This document shows positions 25,247 to 34,378 of a DNA stretch of 64,000 nt, piece by piece. Both the position numbers and the translations under genes were made by a program. How positions within the stretch are numbered: the first letter of the stretch is position 1; every line of letters begins with the position of its first letter. Source of the DNA: Candidatus Peregrinibacteria bacterium GW2011_GWC2_39_14 (GTDB taxonomy: Bacteria > Patescibacteriota > Gracilibacteria > UBA1369 > UBA12463). The DNA lies in NCBI GenBank assembly GCA_000993595.1, contig LBWJ01000012.1, forward strand, positions 1 to 64,000. Direction: 5' to 3'. A model generated the notes under the pieces. It had not been told where the DNA came from, did no database searches, and was given only the letters and a program-made list of their open reading frames with translations.

Positions 25247-26656
25247 TTAAATGCGCCCGACCGCTTTCCCCTCCAAAATCCACTCATACGCTTTTGTAAT
25301 TTTAATCGGCACGATTTGCCCAACCATGGATTTTTTGGATTTGAATTGCACGATTTTAAAGTGCTCGCTTTTGCCTGTGTTAAGCCCTTTTTTGAAAGAT
25401 TCGACAAGAACGCCAACTGTTTTTCCGACAAAAGTTTTGTTTCTTGCGAATGCAATTTCGCGAAGCAAATCATTTAATTTATGAAATCTGCGTGCCTTTT
25501 CTTTGGCAAGCACATCATCTTTTAACAGCTTTTCGGAAACCGTCCCGGGACGCGGAGAATACTTTGCGATATAGCACATTTCCCACTTTATTTTTTTGAA
25601 TAATTTATACGTATTCATGAACTGTTTTTCTGTTTCGCCGCAAAAACCAACGATAATATCCGTTGTAATCGAACAGTTCGGAACACGCTTTCTGATGCGC
25701 TTAATTATGTCAGTGTAATGCTCGGCCGTATATTTGCGATTCATTCTTTTCAAAGTTTCGTTATCACCTGATTGAATCGGAAGATGAATATATGGCATGA
25801 CGGTTTTTAATTTACCCATAGCATCGATAAAATCGTCGGCGACATCAAGCGGATACGGAGAAGTAAAACGAACACGCTTAAGCCCTTTTGCATGAAATTT
25901 ATCGACTTCTTGGAGAAGGCGGGTGAATGGAGACGTAGGCAATTTTGACAGGGGGACGGAGGCAATTTTCGATGCGAACTCTTTTGTCTTTTTATCCGCA
26001 ACACTCAGTCCGTATGAATTGACCGTTTGCCCAACAAGCGTTACTTCTTTATATCCTTTTTCAACAAGATTTTTTACTTCCGCAAGAATGTCTTTCATCG
26101 GACGAGAATGCTCGCGACCGCGCGCATAAGGCACAATGCAATAACTGCAAAATTTATCGCAACCCGTTGAAATCGGAATAAATGCTTGCGCTTTTGATGT
26201 GTGTTTTGGATCAATATGAAAATAATTCTGGAGTTCTTGAGGCGCGATTTTCTCATTTTCTTTACTAATTTTTGCGGATTTTATTCCAAGAATTTCCGGA
26301 AGTTTTGCAATCTCTTCAATACGAACCGTGAAATCTATAGATGCAATTCTCTTTAAAAGCTTATCAACTTTTTCGCCATTTTTTTCTTGTTTGCGAGTTG
26401 ACGTTTTTCGCACCATGCAGCCCGTGAGGCCGACTTTGAAATTCTTATTTTTTTGGTGCATCAAATCGTATTGAAGCGCGAAACCAAAAATACGATCCTC
26501 CGCATGCTGACGAACCGAGCACGAATTCATAATTATCAAATCCGCTTTTTTTGGATCCTGAGCTTCCGTGTATCCCAGATGCTCAAGAACGCTCTTTAAA
26601 CGCTCAGAATCCGAATAGTTCATCTGACAGCCAAATGTTTTAACGAGAAATTTCAT
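25247..26656 (-). CDS. miaB: tRNA-2-methylthio-N6-dimethylallyladenosine synthase
   Basis: 469 aa radical-SAM methylthiotransferase that modifies A37 of tRNAs reading UNN codons. The N-terminal UPF0004 domain has the three cluster cysteines (TFGCQMNYSD, MNSCSVRQ, LTGCMVRK), the radical-SAM motif is CDKFCSYC in STGCDKFCSYCIVPYARGRE, and a C-terminal TRAM domain follows. Between VNSYG and the LLQEVDKF helix there are about 13 more residues than usual. They are encoded by two tandem 24-bp units of the dispersed GGGACGGAGGCAATTTT repeat (25929-25970), inserted in frame. Confidence 0.95.
   Translation of the reverse strand: MKFLVKTFGCQMNYSDSERLKSVLEHLGYTEAQDPKKADLIIMNSCSVRQHAEDRIFGFALQYDLMHQKNKNFKVGLTGCMVRKTSTRKQEKNGEKVDKLLKRIASIDFTVRIEEIAKLPEILGIKSAKISKENEKIAPQELQNYFHIDPKHTSKAQAFIPISTGCDKFCSYCIVPYARGREHSRPMKDILAEVKNLVEKGYKEVTLVGQTVNSYGLSVADKKTKEFASKIASVPLSKLPTSPFTRLLQEVDKFHAKGLKRVRFTSPYPLDVADDFIDAMGKLKTVMPYIHLPIQSGDNETLKRMNRKYTAEHYTDIIKRIRKRVPNCSITTDIIVGFCGETEKQFMNTYKLFKKIKWEMCYIAKYSPRPGTVSEKLLKDDVLAKEKARRFHKLNDLLREIAFARNKTFVGKTVGVLVESFKKGLNTGKSEHFKIVQFKSKKSMVGQIVPIKITKAYEWILEGKAVGRI
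25929..25970 (+). repeat. REP-like repeat, tandem double copy inside miaB
   Basis: GGAGACGTAGGCAATTTT (25929-25946) and GGGACGGAGGCAATTTT (25953-25969), 24 bp apart, hence in frame. Related copies occur at 26670, 27476, 49154 and 59116. Confidence 0.7.
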
Positions 26657-26669
26657 AATCAGAGGATAC

Positions 26670-26698
26670 GGGGACGGAGGCAGTTTTTCAAGAGGGAC
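26670..26698 (+). repeat. REP-like repeat upstream of miaB
   Basis: GGGGACGGAGGCAGTTTTTC, then AAGAGGGAC. It starts 14 nt upstream of the miaB ATG, so it lies in or beside the miaB promoter. Confidence 0.65.
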
Positions 26699-26781
26699 TC
26701 AAACCGCATAAGTCACATATTCACATTAAATCTTTACTTATTGTAATTATTAAATTATTATTATTTCCTTAAAATATAAAT

Positions 26782-27351
26782 ATGGAAACATCACCGCCAA
26801 GCGCAGAACGAACAGGACTATTGGACGAACTGCAAAAAGAATTTGACGAACTTGCTATACGCCAATTTGATAAATTATCTTTTACCACTTGCGATACCGC
26901 TACCTTGCAAACTCTTTTTGACGAGCTCGAACAATTTATTGCCAGCTTAGAAAAACGAATCACTTCTCCCGAAGAAGTTGTAAGATTTTCTAATTTTATT
27001 TTTTCGATAAGCGAATATTTACTGGAGTTGCATGATGTTGTATTAACGAGGAGTGCCGATGAAATGCTTTATGCAAATAAGACATTGCCCAGAGCTTTAT
27101 TTGATTCTCTTTCTCTTTGGCAAATGAGCATGGCTTTAAAAAAATCTACTGATGATATCCATACTACCGTTGATGCAATAAATAGAGCAACGAAGCGCTT
27201 TCATAGGCGCATGGCTGTTGTTTTATCTGCAATCATTCTTGGGCTCGGCGCTACTGCCGCTTATTATTACAACGAAGCACGTTCCAGCGCCAATTGCCCA
27301 GCTACTTCAAGTAATGAATCCGCGCCTGCTGATTTGCCTTCCAAAAATTAA
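26782..27351 (+). CDS. Hypothetical tail-anchored protein, 189 aa
   Basis: Residues 1-150 are acidic and helical. One membrane segment lies near the C-terminus (about 150-166, AVVLSAIILGLGATAAYYY), followed by a short Ser/Ala/Pro tail. No family recognised. A TAAAAT (26770-26775) ends exactly six bases before the ATG: leaderless. Confidence 0.75.
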   Translation: METSPPSAERTGLLDELQKEFDELAIRQFDKLSFTTCDTATLQTLFDELEQFIASLEKRITSPEEVVRFSNFIFSISEYLLELHDVVLTRSADEMLYANKTLPRALFDSLSLWQMSMALKKSTDDIHTTVDAINRATKRFHRRMAVVLSAIILGLGATAAYYYNEARSSANCPATSSNESAPADLPSKN

Positions 27352-27354
27352 AAA

Positions 27355-27440
27355 CCCCGACTTTATAGGTCGGGGGCGAACCCCCTTGTGAGAGGCCGGT
27401 AAGTAGAAGTGGACGAAGCCAAGCTTCTAAACTTACATAT
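27355..27440 (+). other. Structured segment with two mutually exclusive hairpins before pspC
   Basis: Hairpin 1: CCCCGAC (27355-27361) with GTCGGGG (27369-27375). Hairpin 2: GGGGG (27372-27376) with CCCCC (27381-27385), loop CGAA. They share the G run, so only one can form. A third weak stem, TAAGT-A-GAAG with CTTC-TA-AACTTA, spans about 27401-27435. On the minus strand hairpin 1 is followed by TTTTTAATTTTT and would terminate transcription. Confidence 0.4.
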
Positions 27441-27475
27441 ATATTATACTATAAAACGGGGAGGAAGTAAAGCCC

Positions 27476-27497
27476 ATGGAGACGGGGCAATTTTCAT
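27476..27497 (+). repeat. REP-like repeat at the pspC promoter
   Basis: TGGAGACGGGGCAATTTTCATG, a variant of the GGGACGGAGGCAATTTT family, ending 2 nt before the pspC -10. Confidence 0.5.
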
Positions 27498-27498
27498 G

Positions 27499-27504
27499 TA
27501 TAAT
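27499..27504 (+). promoter_or_regulatory. pspC -10, leaderless geometry
   Basis: TATAAT with exactly six bases to the ATG at 27511. Confidence 0.65.
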
Positions 27505-27510
27505 AATTAT

Positions 27511-27966
27511 ATGAAAAAAGAAACTAAAAAATTATATCGTTCCAAGTCCGATCGCGTACTTTTTGGCATCTGCGGCGGAATTGCGAAGTATTTTAATGTT
27601 GATGCGACCCTTATAAGAATCTTGTTCTTGCTCCTTGCTTTGAGTGGAATTGGGATTTTGTTTTATATTGCTTTGGCGCTTATTATTCCCGAAGATCCAA
27701 CTGAACAAATCGAGGGCGATCGTGAACATGCGGCAAAAAAATTCATTGAAAATATCGGTCATAATGCGCAAAAAATCGCGCATGAATTAAAGCACGGGAA
27801 AAATTGGTGGAGCGATTCAAAAAACGTTCTTGGAATTATCGTTTTGGTTATCGGCGTTATCCTTTTGGCGCAGGTGTTTTTCCCGATTATCTTCATGCCA
27901 CTACACATGCTTCTCCCGATCGTTGTTATTGGGATTGGGTTGTATTTTTTGGTGAGGAAGAAGTAA
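27511..27966 (+). CDS. PspC domain membrane protein
   Basis: 151 aa. An N-terminal PspC domain (residues 6-62, KLYRSKSDRVLFGICGGIAKYF, then FYIALALIIPED) is followed by a basic/amphipathic linker and two C-terminal membrane segments (about 108-128 and 130-148). PspC domains take part in envelope stress sensing. I chose the ATG at 27511 over an in-frame codon at 27409 because the domain begins here and a TATAAT sits six bases upstream. The 3' end overlaps the convergent NYN gene by 66 bp. Confidence 0.9.
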   Translation: MKKETKKLYRSKSDRVLFGICGGIAKYFNVDATLIRILFLLLALSGIGILFYIALALIIPEDPTEQIEGDREHAAKKFIENIGHNAQKIAHELKHGKNWWSDSKNVLGIIVLVIGVILLAQVFFPIIFMPLHMLLPIVVIGIGLYFLVRKK

Positions 27967-28512
27967 CTTCGCAAAATCATTAATCTGCTTATCTATATAA
28001 AAATATTTTCCGCAAGCCTGCCTTAATCTATATGAAAAACTTTTGTCTTTGTAAAAAATAACGTTATAAACTTTTTTGCCAAGAACTTTTACTAAATTTA
28101 CAGCATCAACCAAATCCCCATCTCCGCTAATCAAAAATGCCGCATCGTACTTATCTTCATAAGCAAGCCTTATCATATCAACCGCTATTTTAACGTCGAT
28201 TCCCTTTTCCGTTCTCCCGTCTTTCTGAAAATATCCCAATTTATATGAAATACCGCATTTACTCAACCATTTAAGGAATTTTTCTTGCTTTTCGTACAGC
28301 TCTCTACTTTTTGATTTAGCTTCTTTTGTTAGGCCTGTATTTGGATTAATTCTACCTATGTAATAAATTACTTCTGCTAACGTCTGATTCTTGCCGATTA
28401 TCCTCTCTAAAAATTCCAAATAACTACCGAATATCGTATGTCCGAGCAAATTAATAAGCCTGTGATAAAAATTACTTCCATCTATAAATACGCAAACCCT
28501 TTCTTTCGTCTT
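27901..28512 (-). CDS. NYN domain ribonuclease-like protein with non-canonical AAG start
   Basis: 204 codons if read from the AAG at 28512. NYN (PIN-like) hallmarks: VCVFIDGSNFYHR (residues 6-18, catalytic Asp), KGIDVKIAVDMI and DAAFLISGDGDLVDAV. The first ATG/GTG/TTG in frame is a TTG at 28449, which would remove the FIDGSN motif. Between the upstream in-frame TAG and FIDGSN there is no ATG, GTG or TTG. A TATAAA (28519-28524) ends exactly six bases before the AAG, matching the leaderless geometry of other genes here. Either AAG is used, an ATG was mutated, or the gene is decaying. The C-terminal 22 codons overlap pspC. Confidence 0.7.
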   Translation of the reverse strand, partial: KTKERVCVFIDGSNFYHRLINLLGHTIFGSYLEFLERIIGKNQTLAEVIYYIGRINPNTGLTKEAKSKSRELYEKQEKFLKWLSKCGISYKLGYFQKDGRTEKGIDVKIAVDMIRLAYEDKYDAAFLISGDGDLVDAVNLVKVLGKKVYNVIFYKDKSFSYRLRQACGKYFYIDKQINDFAKLLLPHQKIQPNPNNNDREKHV

Positions 28513-28528
28513 GGAAAATTTATATACG

Positions 28529-28551
28529 AAAAAAGAGGGACTTAGCCCTCT
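28529..28551 (-). terminator. Intrinsic terminator upstream of the NYN gene
   Basis: Minus strand AGAGGG-CTAAGT-CCCTCT followed by TTTTT. It lies between the tRNA-Arg trailer and the NYN promoter, so it probably ends the tRNA-Arg transcript. Confidence 0.75.
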
Positions 28552-28571
28552 TGGTGGATAGACGTCTTCAT
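28542..28571 (-). other. Nine-codon open frame running into the terminator
   Basis: ATG at 28571 encodes MKTSIHQEG and its TAA falls in the terminator loop. A ribosome here would mask the 5' arm of the hairpin, as in attenuators. It may be chance. Confidence 0.25.
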
Positions 28572-28646
28572 TTTCCTATATGCCATAAACCCTGTCAATG
28601 ATTTTTCTTAACAAATTGTTAAATTTTTTATGAAAAACTCGCTATT

Positions 28647-28782
28647 TTGCACAAGGGAAAAACTGAAAAAGCTTGAAATAAGTCTTCACTTCGTTCGACT
28701 AATTTCTTCTCTTTTTCTTCTTCAATCCGGATATGCTAAATACGCATATCCTACACTACGAACCGTTTTTCTCGCATGTAGT
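28647..28782 (-). ncRNA. tRNA 3' trailer element, copy B
   Basis: Directly downstream of tRNA-Arg on the minus strand. It has CTACATGCGAGAAA, TTCGTAGTG, a perfect 8-bp hairpin GGATATGC/GCATATCC with loop GTATTTA (28729-28751), then ATTAGTC, GACTTATTTCAAG and CCCTTGTGCAA as in copy A. An intrinsic terminator at 28529-28551 follows, so the element is likely transcribed with the tRNA. Confidence 0.65.
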
Positions 28783-28857
28783 TGGTGGTCCCAGCAAGAA
28801 TTGAACCTGCATCCTCGCCTTAGGAGTGCGATGTTCTATCCGTTGAACTATGGGACC
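28783..28857 (-). tRNA. tRNA-Arg(CCT)
   Basis: Acceptor GGTCCCA/TGGGACC, D arm GTTC-AACGGATA-GAAC, anticodon loop CTCCTAA (anticodon CCT), T arm around GGTTCAATTC, CCA encoded. The last anticodon-stem pair is A-G. Confidence 0.93.
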
Positions 28858-28862
28858 ATATG

Positions 28863-28938
28863 ATGAAATGATCAAGAATCAATTTACCTACAATTATCAA
28901 ATAATTTTCAAATTACAATTTTCACTTTTCAATTTTCG
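28863..28938 (-). repeat. CAATTTAC-type AT-rich repeat, copy 3
   Basis: AATCAATTTACCTACAATTATC and AATTTTCAAATTACAATTTTC units in the gap between tRNA-Arg and the MBL-fold gene. Confidence 0.65.
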
Positions 28939-28977
28939 CACATTGGTTTTAGCGTCTCCTAAGCGCTAAAAGTGCGA
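28936..28977. repeat. 14-bp interrupted hairpin after the MBL-fold gene
   Basis: TCGCAC, 5-nt bulge, TTTTAGCG, 9-nt loop, CGCTAAAA, GTGCGA. It sits 14 nt after the MBL stop (minus strand); likely an mRNA 3' end structure, but no T run follows. Confidence 0.5.
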
Positions 28978-28991
28978 CAATCGATTTAATT

Positions 28992-29642
28992 TTATGCTGC
29001 CGGCTTTAATATAACAAAATCCGTGTGATCTTGTGGAAGCTGGGCTTTTGATGCAATCGAATACTTTTCAAGTTCAAGCGGATTTTTGACACCTTCTTCT
29101 TTCAGAAAATTCGCAATTGGATCAACATCCAATGTTTCGCCATCAAACTTATAAAGCATCGGGATAACAACATTTGGCTCAATCTCTTCAATAACCTCAT
29201 GGGCTTTTTTGGCATCCATTGCGTATTTTCCACCAACCGGCACAAAAAGAACGTGGATATTTTGCAAATGTTCCATCATGTCGTCGGTTAGCTTATGTCC
29301 AAGATATCCAAGATGACAAAATCTGATTCCTTCAAGCTCAAAAACAGAAACATTAACTGCATTTTTTGGCGCACCCTTATCTTCTTCGCTCTTTGGAATA
29401 TCCCATGCCTCAATCGTAAAAATCGGGATTCCTTTAACGTCATATTCGCCCGGCCAATCAATTAATTTTGGCTCGCCTTCAACCGGCTCGTATTTACCAT
29501 CCTCTGATGGTTTGCTGATAAGCACAACGTCTGCTTTTAATTTTGGAGCTTTAAATCCATCTGCGATTATCGGATCCAAAACGACTGATCCGTCTTTGCT
29601 TTTGACTGTAAAACACGTTCTGCCATGCCATGTAATATCCAT
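28992..29642 (-). CDS. Metallo-beta-lactamase-fold protein lacking the HxHxDH motif
   Basis: 216 aa, MBL fold of the UlaG/COG2220 type: MDITWHGRTCFTVKSKDGSVVLDP at the N-terminus, DWPGEYDVKGIPI in the middle, HLGYLGHKLTDD later and NVVIPMLYKFDG near the end. In active members the strand after VVLIS carries HxHxDH; here it reads VVLISKPSEDGKYEP, so the main zinc-binding His residues are gone. It is probably not a classical hydrolase. About 25 nt of the upstream gap separate it from no clear promoter; TAAAAT lies about 20 nt upstream of the ATG. Confidence 0.85.
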   Translation of the reverse strand: MDITWHGRTCFTVKSKDGSVVLDPIIADGFKAPKLKADVVLISKPSEDGKYEPVEGEPKLIDWPGEYDVKGIPIFTIEAWDIPKSEEDKGAPKNAVNVSVFELEGIRFCHLGYLGHKLTDDMMEHLQNIHVLFVPVGGKYAMDAKKAHEVIEEIEPNVVIPMLYKFDGETLDVDPIANFLKEEGVKNPLELEKYSIASKAQLPQDHTDFVILKPAA

Positions 29643-29751
29643 AAGGTATTTTGTTAGATTTTCATTTTATGCGCCATGATAATACTTAAAATCAGCCAAA
29701 AAGTCTAGAGATTCGATCCTTGCGAAAAGTGACACAAAAAGGTAAAGTTGA

Positions 29752-31053
<1,302 letters not shown>

Positions 31054-31066
31054 TAAAAATTCGCAT

Positions 31067-32326
31067 ATGAAGATTGACGCACTAAAAATCGCACAAGCGG
31101 CAAAAATGGCTTCAAAAAGTGCCGGATTAATGACGACTAGTCAAAAAAATAAAGCACTTTTGGCGATTGCGAAATTCATAAAAAAATATGAAAAAGAAAT
31201 CCTGAAAGAGAACGCGAAAGATGTTTTGACAACTGAAAAAGCCGGACTTGGCCCAATGGTTGATCGCGTGCTTTTGAATAAAGAGAGAATAACCGGAATT
31301 TGCAGTGATATCAAAAACGTTGTTTCTCTTCCTGATCCTGTTGGAAAAATTTTGAGCAAGCGCAAACAACCAAGTGGACTAAAAATTCAACAAGTGTCTG
31401 TGCCGTTTGGCGTGATTTTGATGATTTATGAGTCGCGCCCAAACGTAACGGTTGATGCCGCAACTTTGGCTTTGAAAAGCGGAAATGCCGTTATATTAAA
31501 AGGCGGGAAAGAAGCGATAAATTCAAATCGCGTGATTATAAAAGCAATAAAAGCGGCGTTAAAATCCGTTGGTGTAAATGAGAATATTGTTCAATTCGTT
31601 GATTCCGTTGAAAAAGATTCGATTGCGGATTTTCTCAAGATGAAGAGCTTAATTGACGTTGTGATTCCTCGCGGTGGAAAAGGTTTGATTAATTTTGTGG
31701 TTGAAAATTCGAGCATTCCCGCGATAAATACCGGCGCATCCGTCGTACACACGTATATTGATAAAAAGTTTGATTTGAAAATGGCGGTGGCGATTACTGT
31801 TAATGCAAAAACGCGCAGAGTTTCGATTTGCAATACGCTCGATACACTACTTGTTCACAAGGATTCGGCACAAAAATTATTGCCGATATTGGCTAAAGAA
31901 CTTGCAAAGCACGATGTTGAGATCCGTGCGGACAAAAGAGCGCATAAAATTCTGAACGAAAAATATACAAAATTAAAACGCGCAACTGCGCAGGATTTTG
32001 ACACTGAATTTTTGGATTATATTTTGGCGATTAGAGTTGTTGATAACCTCGACGAAGCGCTTACACACATTGAAAAACATTCACTCCGCCATTCCGAAGC
32101 GATTATCACGAGTGACAAAAAATCTGCGGAAAGATTTTTGAATGAAGTTGATGCGGCGTGCGTTTATGTTAACGCAACAACGCAATTTACAGATGGCGCG
32201 CAATTCGGACTTGGCGCGGAAATTGGCATTTCAACCCAAAAACTGCACGTTCGCGGACCGTTTGCGCTTGAAGGACTCACTACCTATAAATGGAAAATAT
32301 ATGGGAGTGGGCAGTGTAGGAAGTAA
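31067..32326 (+). CDS. proA: Gamma-glutamyl phosphate reductase
   Basis: NADPH-dependent reduction of gamma-glutamyl phosphate to glutamate semialdehyde in proline synthesis. 419 aa. ALDH-fold motifs are visible: IYESRPNVTVDAATLALKSGNAVILKGG, IPRGGKGLINFV, VSICNTLDTLLVH with the catalytic Cys in ICNT. It begins 13 nt after eno and is followed 10 nt later by proC. No proB is present in the window. Confidence 0.97.
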   Translation: MKIDALKIAQAAKMASKSAGLMTTSQKNKALLAIAKFIKKYEKEILKENAKDVLTTEKAGLGPMVDRVLLNKERITGICSDIKNVVSLPDPVGKILSKRKQPSGLKIQQVSVPFGVILMIYESRPNVTVDAATLALKSGNAVILKGGKEAINSNRVIIKAIKAALKSVGVNENIVQFVDSVEKDSIADFLKMKSLIDVVIPRGGKGLINFVVENSSIPAINTGASVVHTYIDKKFDLKMAVAITVNAKTRRVSICNTLDTLLVHKDSAQKLLPILAKELAKHDVEIRADKRAHKILNEKYTKLKRATAQDFDTEFLDYILAIRVVDNLDEALTHIEKHSLRHSEAIITSDKKSAERFLNEVDAACVYVNATTQFTDGAQFGLGAEIGISTQKLHVRGPFALEGLTTYKWKIYGSGQCRK

Positions 32327-32336
32327 TAAAATCTAA

Positions 32337-33137
32337 ATGACAAATAAAATGAAAATTGCAATTCTTGGCGGAGGAAATATGGGCGGAGCCTTTGCGAAAG
32401 GCATAAGCAAGCAACTCGAAAAATGCGAAGTTATTGTGAGCGACAAAAATTCCGCAAAATTAACCGAATTAAAAAAGCGCACAAATATAAAAACTGTAAT
32501 GAATAATATTGAGGCAGTTAAGGGCGCTGATGTTGTGATTTTGGCTGTAAAACCGCAAGATTTTGAACCGTTTTTAGCCGAATTAAAAGGCAAAATTCCC
32601 GCTCATGCAATTGTTGTTTCGATTGCCACGGGAGTCAAAATTAAAACAATCGAAAAAGGACTTTCTCATAAATTTATTGCGCGTGTGGTGCCAAACCTAC
32701 CAGCGTTGATTAATGAAAGTATGTCTGTTTGGATTGCTCCAAATTTTAGCCCAAAGCAAAAAGAATCTGTAAAAAATATTTTAAAAGCGATTGGTGAAGA
32801 GATCGAAATGAAAAATGAAAGCGATATAAATAAAGTTACTGCGACTTCCGGAAGCGGTCCTGCGTATGTCTGGTATTTTATGGAAAATATGATAAAAGCT
32901 GGCGTGAAATTAGGGCTTAAAGAAGAGGTTGCGCGTAAATTGACTATCCAAACTTTTCTTGGTGCTTCAAAAATGAGCGCATTAAATTTTGAAACTGAAA
33001 AGGAATTACGCCTTCGCGTTACTTCCAAAAAAGGAACAACTGAAAGAGCTATAAAAACTTTGGAAAAAGGTAAATTTGGAAAACTTATTGAGAAGGCTAT
33101 AAAAAATGCATATAAACGCGCAAAAGAACTTGGATGA
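32337..33137 (+). CDS. proC: Pyrroline-5-carboxylate reductase
   Basis: Last step of proline synthesis. 266 aa. N-terminal Rossmann motif ILGGGNMGGAFAKG, NAD(P) region VILAVKPQD, catalytic-domain signature TATSGSGPAYVW and the C-terminal RVTSKKGTTERAIKTLEK block are present. Directly downstream of proA, so the two form the proline unit. Confidence 0.97.
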   Translation: MTNKMKIAILGGGNMGGAFAKGISKQLEKCEVIVSDKNSAKLTELKKRTNIKTVMNNIEAVKGADVVILAVKPQDFEPFLAELKGKIPAHAIVVSIATGVKIKTIEKGLSHKFIARVVPNLPALINESMSVWIAPNFSPKQKESVKNILKAIGEEIEMKNESDINKVTATSGSGPAYVWYFMENMIKAGVKLGLKEEVARKLTIQTFLGASKMSALNFETEKELRLRVTSKKGTTERAIKTLEKGKFGKLIEKAIKNAYKRAKELG

Positions 33138-33201
33138 TTTTGGCTTTTATATCTTCTGCCGCTGTACTAGAATTAATCGCGTCAATAAATAATTTTTATA
33201 T

Positions 33202-34353
33202 ATGAAAAATTTTATGTTTACATCGGAGTCCGTAACAGAAGGACACCCGGACAAGGTCTGCGACCAAATTTCAGATGAAGTTTTGGATCAGATTTTGAAA
33301 CAAGATAAATATGCACGCGTTGCGTGCGAAGTTTTTGCAGGAATGGGATTTATTATGGTTGGCGGAGAAGTCACGACAAACGCATGGGTTGATATCAACA
33401 ATCTTGCTCGTGAAGTTGTGCGTGATATTGGATATGATAATGCGGAATATGGCTTTGATTGGCATACTCTTGCGGTTTTCAATACTATTCACGGACAATC
33501 GCCTGATATTGCGCAAGGTGTTCGAACAACCGGTACGAAAAAACAAGGTGCCGGAGATCAAGGTATGATGACGGGTTTTGCAACAAATGAAACTCCGGAA
33601 TTAATGCCATTCCCAATTATTACAGCACATAAACTTGCCAAACAACTTGCGGAAGTTCGCAAAAGCAAAAAATTAAAATGGCTTAGACCGGATGGAAAAA
33701 CGCAGGTTACGGTTGAATATAAAAACGGCAAACCCGTTTCAATTCACTCGGTTGTTATTGCAGCTCAACACGATCCTGATGTCACCGATAAAAAGCTTAA
33801 AGAAGCCATAATCGAAGAAGTGATTAAGCCTGTTTGTGGAAAATTTTTAAGCAAAACCGCGAAATTTTATATCAACAATACCGGACGATTTGTTATTGGC
33901 GGACCTGTTGCGGATTGCGGCGTTACCGGAAGAAAAATAGTTGTTGATACATACGGCGGAATGGGACACACAGGCGGCGGATGCTTCTCCGGAAAGGATC
34001 CAACAAAAGTCGATAGATCAGGCGCATATATGGCTCGCTACATTGCGAAAAATATTGTTGCTGCAGGACTTGCTGATAAATGCGAAATCCAACTTGCTTA
34101 TGTTATTGGCGGAACGGAACCTTTAAGTATAAATATCGACACCTTTGGCACAAGAAAAGTTTCCGAAGAAAAGCTTGTTGCCGGTGTAAAAAGAGTATTC
34201 GATTTATCGCCGGGTGGAAGCGTTACGATGCTTGATTTACTTCGACCGATATATCGAAAAACCGCGGCATATGGCCACTTTGGAAGAACTGAAAAAGAAT
34301 TCACATGGGAAAAAACGGATAGAACGACGGCTCTTAAAGCGGCTTCGAAATAA
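33202..34353 (+). CDS. metK: S-adenosylmethionine synthetase
   Basis: Forms SAM from methionine and ATP. 383 aa. Signatures: [35 protein letters not shown], and [20 protein letters not shown] (the usual HGGGAFSGKD box carries Thr and Cys changes). A TAGAAT lies about 30 nt upstream, so it may have its own promoter in addition to readthrough from proC. It is followed by ahcY at 25 nt, giving a SAM production and recycling pair that serves MiaB and other methyltransferases. Confidence 0.97.
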   Translation: MKNFMFTSESVTEGHPDKVCDQISDEVLDQILKQDKYARVACEVFAGMGFIMVGGEVTTNAWVDINNLAREVVRDIGYDNAEYGFDWHTLAVFNTIHGQSPDIAQGVRTTGTKKQGAGDQGMMTGFATNETPELMPFPIITAHKLAKQLAEVRKSKKLKWLRPDGKTQVTVEYKNGKPVSIHSVVIAAQHDPDVTDKKLKEAIIEEVIKPVCGKFLSKTAKFYINNTGRFVIGGPVADCGVTGRKIVVDTYGGMGHTGGGCFSGKDPTKVDRSGAYMARYIAKNIVAAGLADKCEIQLAYVIGGTEPLSINIDTFGTRKVSEEKLVAGVKRVFDLSPGGSVTMLDLLRPIYRKTAAYGHFGRTEKEFTWEKTDRTTALKAASK

Positions 34354-34378
34354 TTTTAAAAATTTATAAATCATAAAA

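Noticed and set aside
27409..27510. Longer pspC start at 27409
   Set aside because: The extra 34 residues are unrelated to PspC and cross the -10 that sits six bases before the chosen ATG.
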